This document shows positions 62,547 through 64,000 of a stretch of DNA of 64,000 nucleotides, one piece after another. The notes under the pieces were generated by a model. The model worked only from the letters and a program-made list of their open reading frames with translations, made no database searches and was not told the DNA's origin. A program made the position numbers and the translations under genes. Each line of letters starts with the position of its first letter. The first letter of the stretch is position 1. The DNA is from Massilia eurypsychrophila. Lineage in GTDB: Bacteria > Pseudomonadota > Gammaproteobacteria > Burkholderiales > Burkholderiaceae_D. The DNA is taken from the NCBI RefSeq assembly GCF_002760655.1, contig NZ_PDOC01000014.1, forward strand, positions 62,001 to 126,000, read 5' to 3'.

Positions 62547-63766
62547 TTATTCATAACGCAGGCAGTCGACCGGCAGCAGTTTCGACGCGCGGCGCGCCGG
62601 ATAGAAGCCGAAGAATACGCCCACCAAAGTGGAAAAGCTGCAGGCGACCAGGATTGCCGATGCAGTGATGAACACGTCGAACTTGCCGGTCGAGGTGATG
62701 CCGGCGGCGGCGGCGGCGGCCAGCGCGATGCCGACCACGCCGCCGGCCAGGCAGATGACCACCGCCTCGGTCAAAAATTGCAGCAGCACGTCGCGCGGCT
62801 TGGCGCCGATCGCCATGCGGATGCCGATCTCGCGGGTGCGCTCGGTGACCGACACGAGCATGATGTTCATGATGCCGATGCCGCCGACGACCAGCGAAAT
62901 GGCGCCAATCATGCCGAGCAGCAGGGCGATGCCGGCGCTGATCTTGGCGGCCGTCTCGGCAAACGAGGCGATGTTCTCGACGCGGAAGTCGTCCGGCGCG
63001 TCGACCTTGATGCGGTGGCGGTCGCGCAGCATGCCCTTGATGTCTTCAATGGCGTCGAGCAGGTTCTGGCCTGGTTTGCCCTGGGTGGCGACGTAGTGGA
63101 CGTTGTCGGGGAACGGACTGCGCACCAGGTTGGCGCGCGCGGCCGTGATCGGCACGATGACCATGTCTGCCAGGTTGCCGCCGTCGATCTGCTTGCCTTC
63201 GCCGTGCAGCACGCCGACCACCTGGAAGGCGACGTTCTCGATGCGCAGCGACTTGCCCAGCGGATCGGCCTTATAGAAGAACTGGTCGGCTACCTTCTGG
63301 CCGATCACCACCATGCGCGAGGCGGCGCGCACGTCCGCTTCACTGAACACGCTGCCCTGGTCGATGCGCCAGTTGCGGATCTTGAACATTTCCGGCGTGA
63401 CGCCAAACACCATGAAGCTCGACGTCTCGTTGCCGGCCGACACCTTGAAGCTGCCTTGCAAGGTAGGCGCCGAACCTGTCAGGCTCGGCAGCGCGTTGAG
63501 CGCCAGCGCGTCGGCCATCGTCAGCGACGGCGCGGCATTGTTGCGCAGGCGCCGCTCGTCGGTGCGGCTGCCGCCGGGGAACACGTACAGCATGTTGGTG
63601 CCGAGCGCTTCGAGTTCCTTGCCGATGAAGCGCTGCATGCTGTCGCCGAGCGCCAGCAGCAAGGTCACCGAGGTGATGCCGATGACGATGCCGAGCATGG
63701 TCAGCGCCGTGCGCAGGCGGTTCGCGCCCATCGAGCGGAACGCTTCATTGACGACCTGTAAGAAAT

Positions 63767-63770
<4 letters not shown>
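62547..63770 (-). CDS. MacB-type ABC transporter permease
   Basis: 407 aa. N-terminal helix after [35 protein letters not shown], a large periplasmic domain (MacB_PCD), then three C-terminal helices of the FtsX fold including [34 protein letters not shown], the typical coupling motif. It ends with [19 protein letters not shown]. It is a mechanotransmission-type transporter permease, not a channel. Coupled to the ATPase gene upstream by a four-base overlap. Confidence 0.92.

Positions 63771-64000
<230 letters not shown>

Overview
The window is GC-rich, densely packed chromosomal DNA from a betaproteobacterium, most likely an Oxalobacteraceae member (Massilia/Duganella/Janthinobacterium type). 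This is inferred from the block yicC-gmk-rpoZ-spoT / kinase-phosphatase-rph-rdgB-hemW, from a HexR-controlled Entner-Doudoroff cluster, and from the protein sequences generally. No phage, insertion sequence, CRISPR array or rRNA operon is visible.

Layout. 1-6233: the end of a SPINDLY/OGT-like glycosyltransferase gene, followed by a translationally coupled operon for a CDP-linked deoxysugar (cytidylyltransferase, 4,6-dehydratase, C-methyltransferase, 3,5-epimerase, aminotransferase and two acyltransferases of different folds). 6242-10984: a GGDEF diguanylate cyclase, a NarL-type two-component pair with a small membrane protein upstream, and greB. 11063-12193: a YciI-like protein, a degenerate tRNA-Thr and five copies of a palindromic repeat. 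12194-19609: a TPR lipoprotein facing an operon of TonB-dependent receptor, ABC ATPase and two ABC-2 permeases, with a small CxxC secreted protein and a good promoter upstream.

19727-29348 is mostly housekeeping: a PhnB-like VOC protein, spoT-rpoZ-gmk-yicC on the minus strand, and a Ser/Thr kinase, PP2C phosphatase, rph, rdgB and hemW on the plus strand. 29376-30232 is a broken chemoreceptor gene. 30321-36864 is a complete RND efflux operon with a divergent TetR regulator. 36928-41186 holds two tandem DUF4360 secreted proteins, transaldolase, a secreted protein with 36-residue repeats, an outer-membrane barrel and free methionine-R-sulfoxide reductase. 41258-45076 is a TRAP transporter whose large permease carries a proline-rich repeat insert. 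45460-48012 is an FAD oxidase/methyltransferase pair and a glutathione S-transferase remnant.

48044-58703 is a glucose catabolism region: zwf-hexR, pgi-gluconolactonase and edd-eda, with four similar HexR-like boxes before zwf (two), pgi and edd. A KaiC-family ATPase/histidine kinase operon sits inside it. 58707-64000 holds a collapsed and an intact copy of an HExxH 'Vgr/Rhs-related' protein, a periplasmic cyclophilin, two small secreted proteins (one CusF-like), a TPR protein and a MacB-type ABC exporter cut by the window end.

The best candidates for undescribed biology are the branched CDP-sugar pathway, the CxxC protein/TonB/DUF3526 ABC module, the KaiC-kinase pair, the GE(A/S)NDH(T/S)S repeat protein and the HExxH gene region. 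Assignments rest on reading the sequence and remembered family features; no database search was run.
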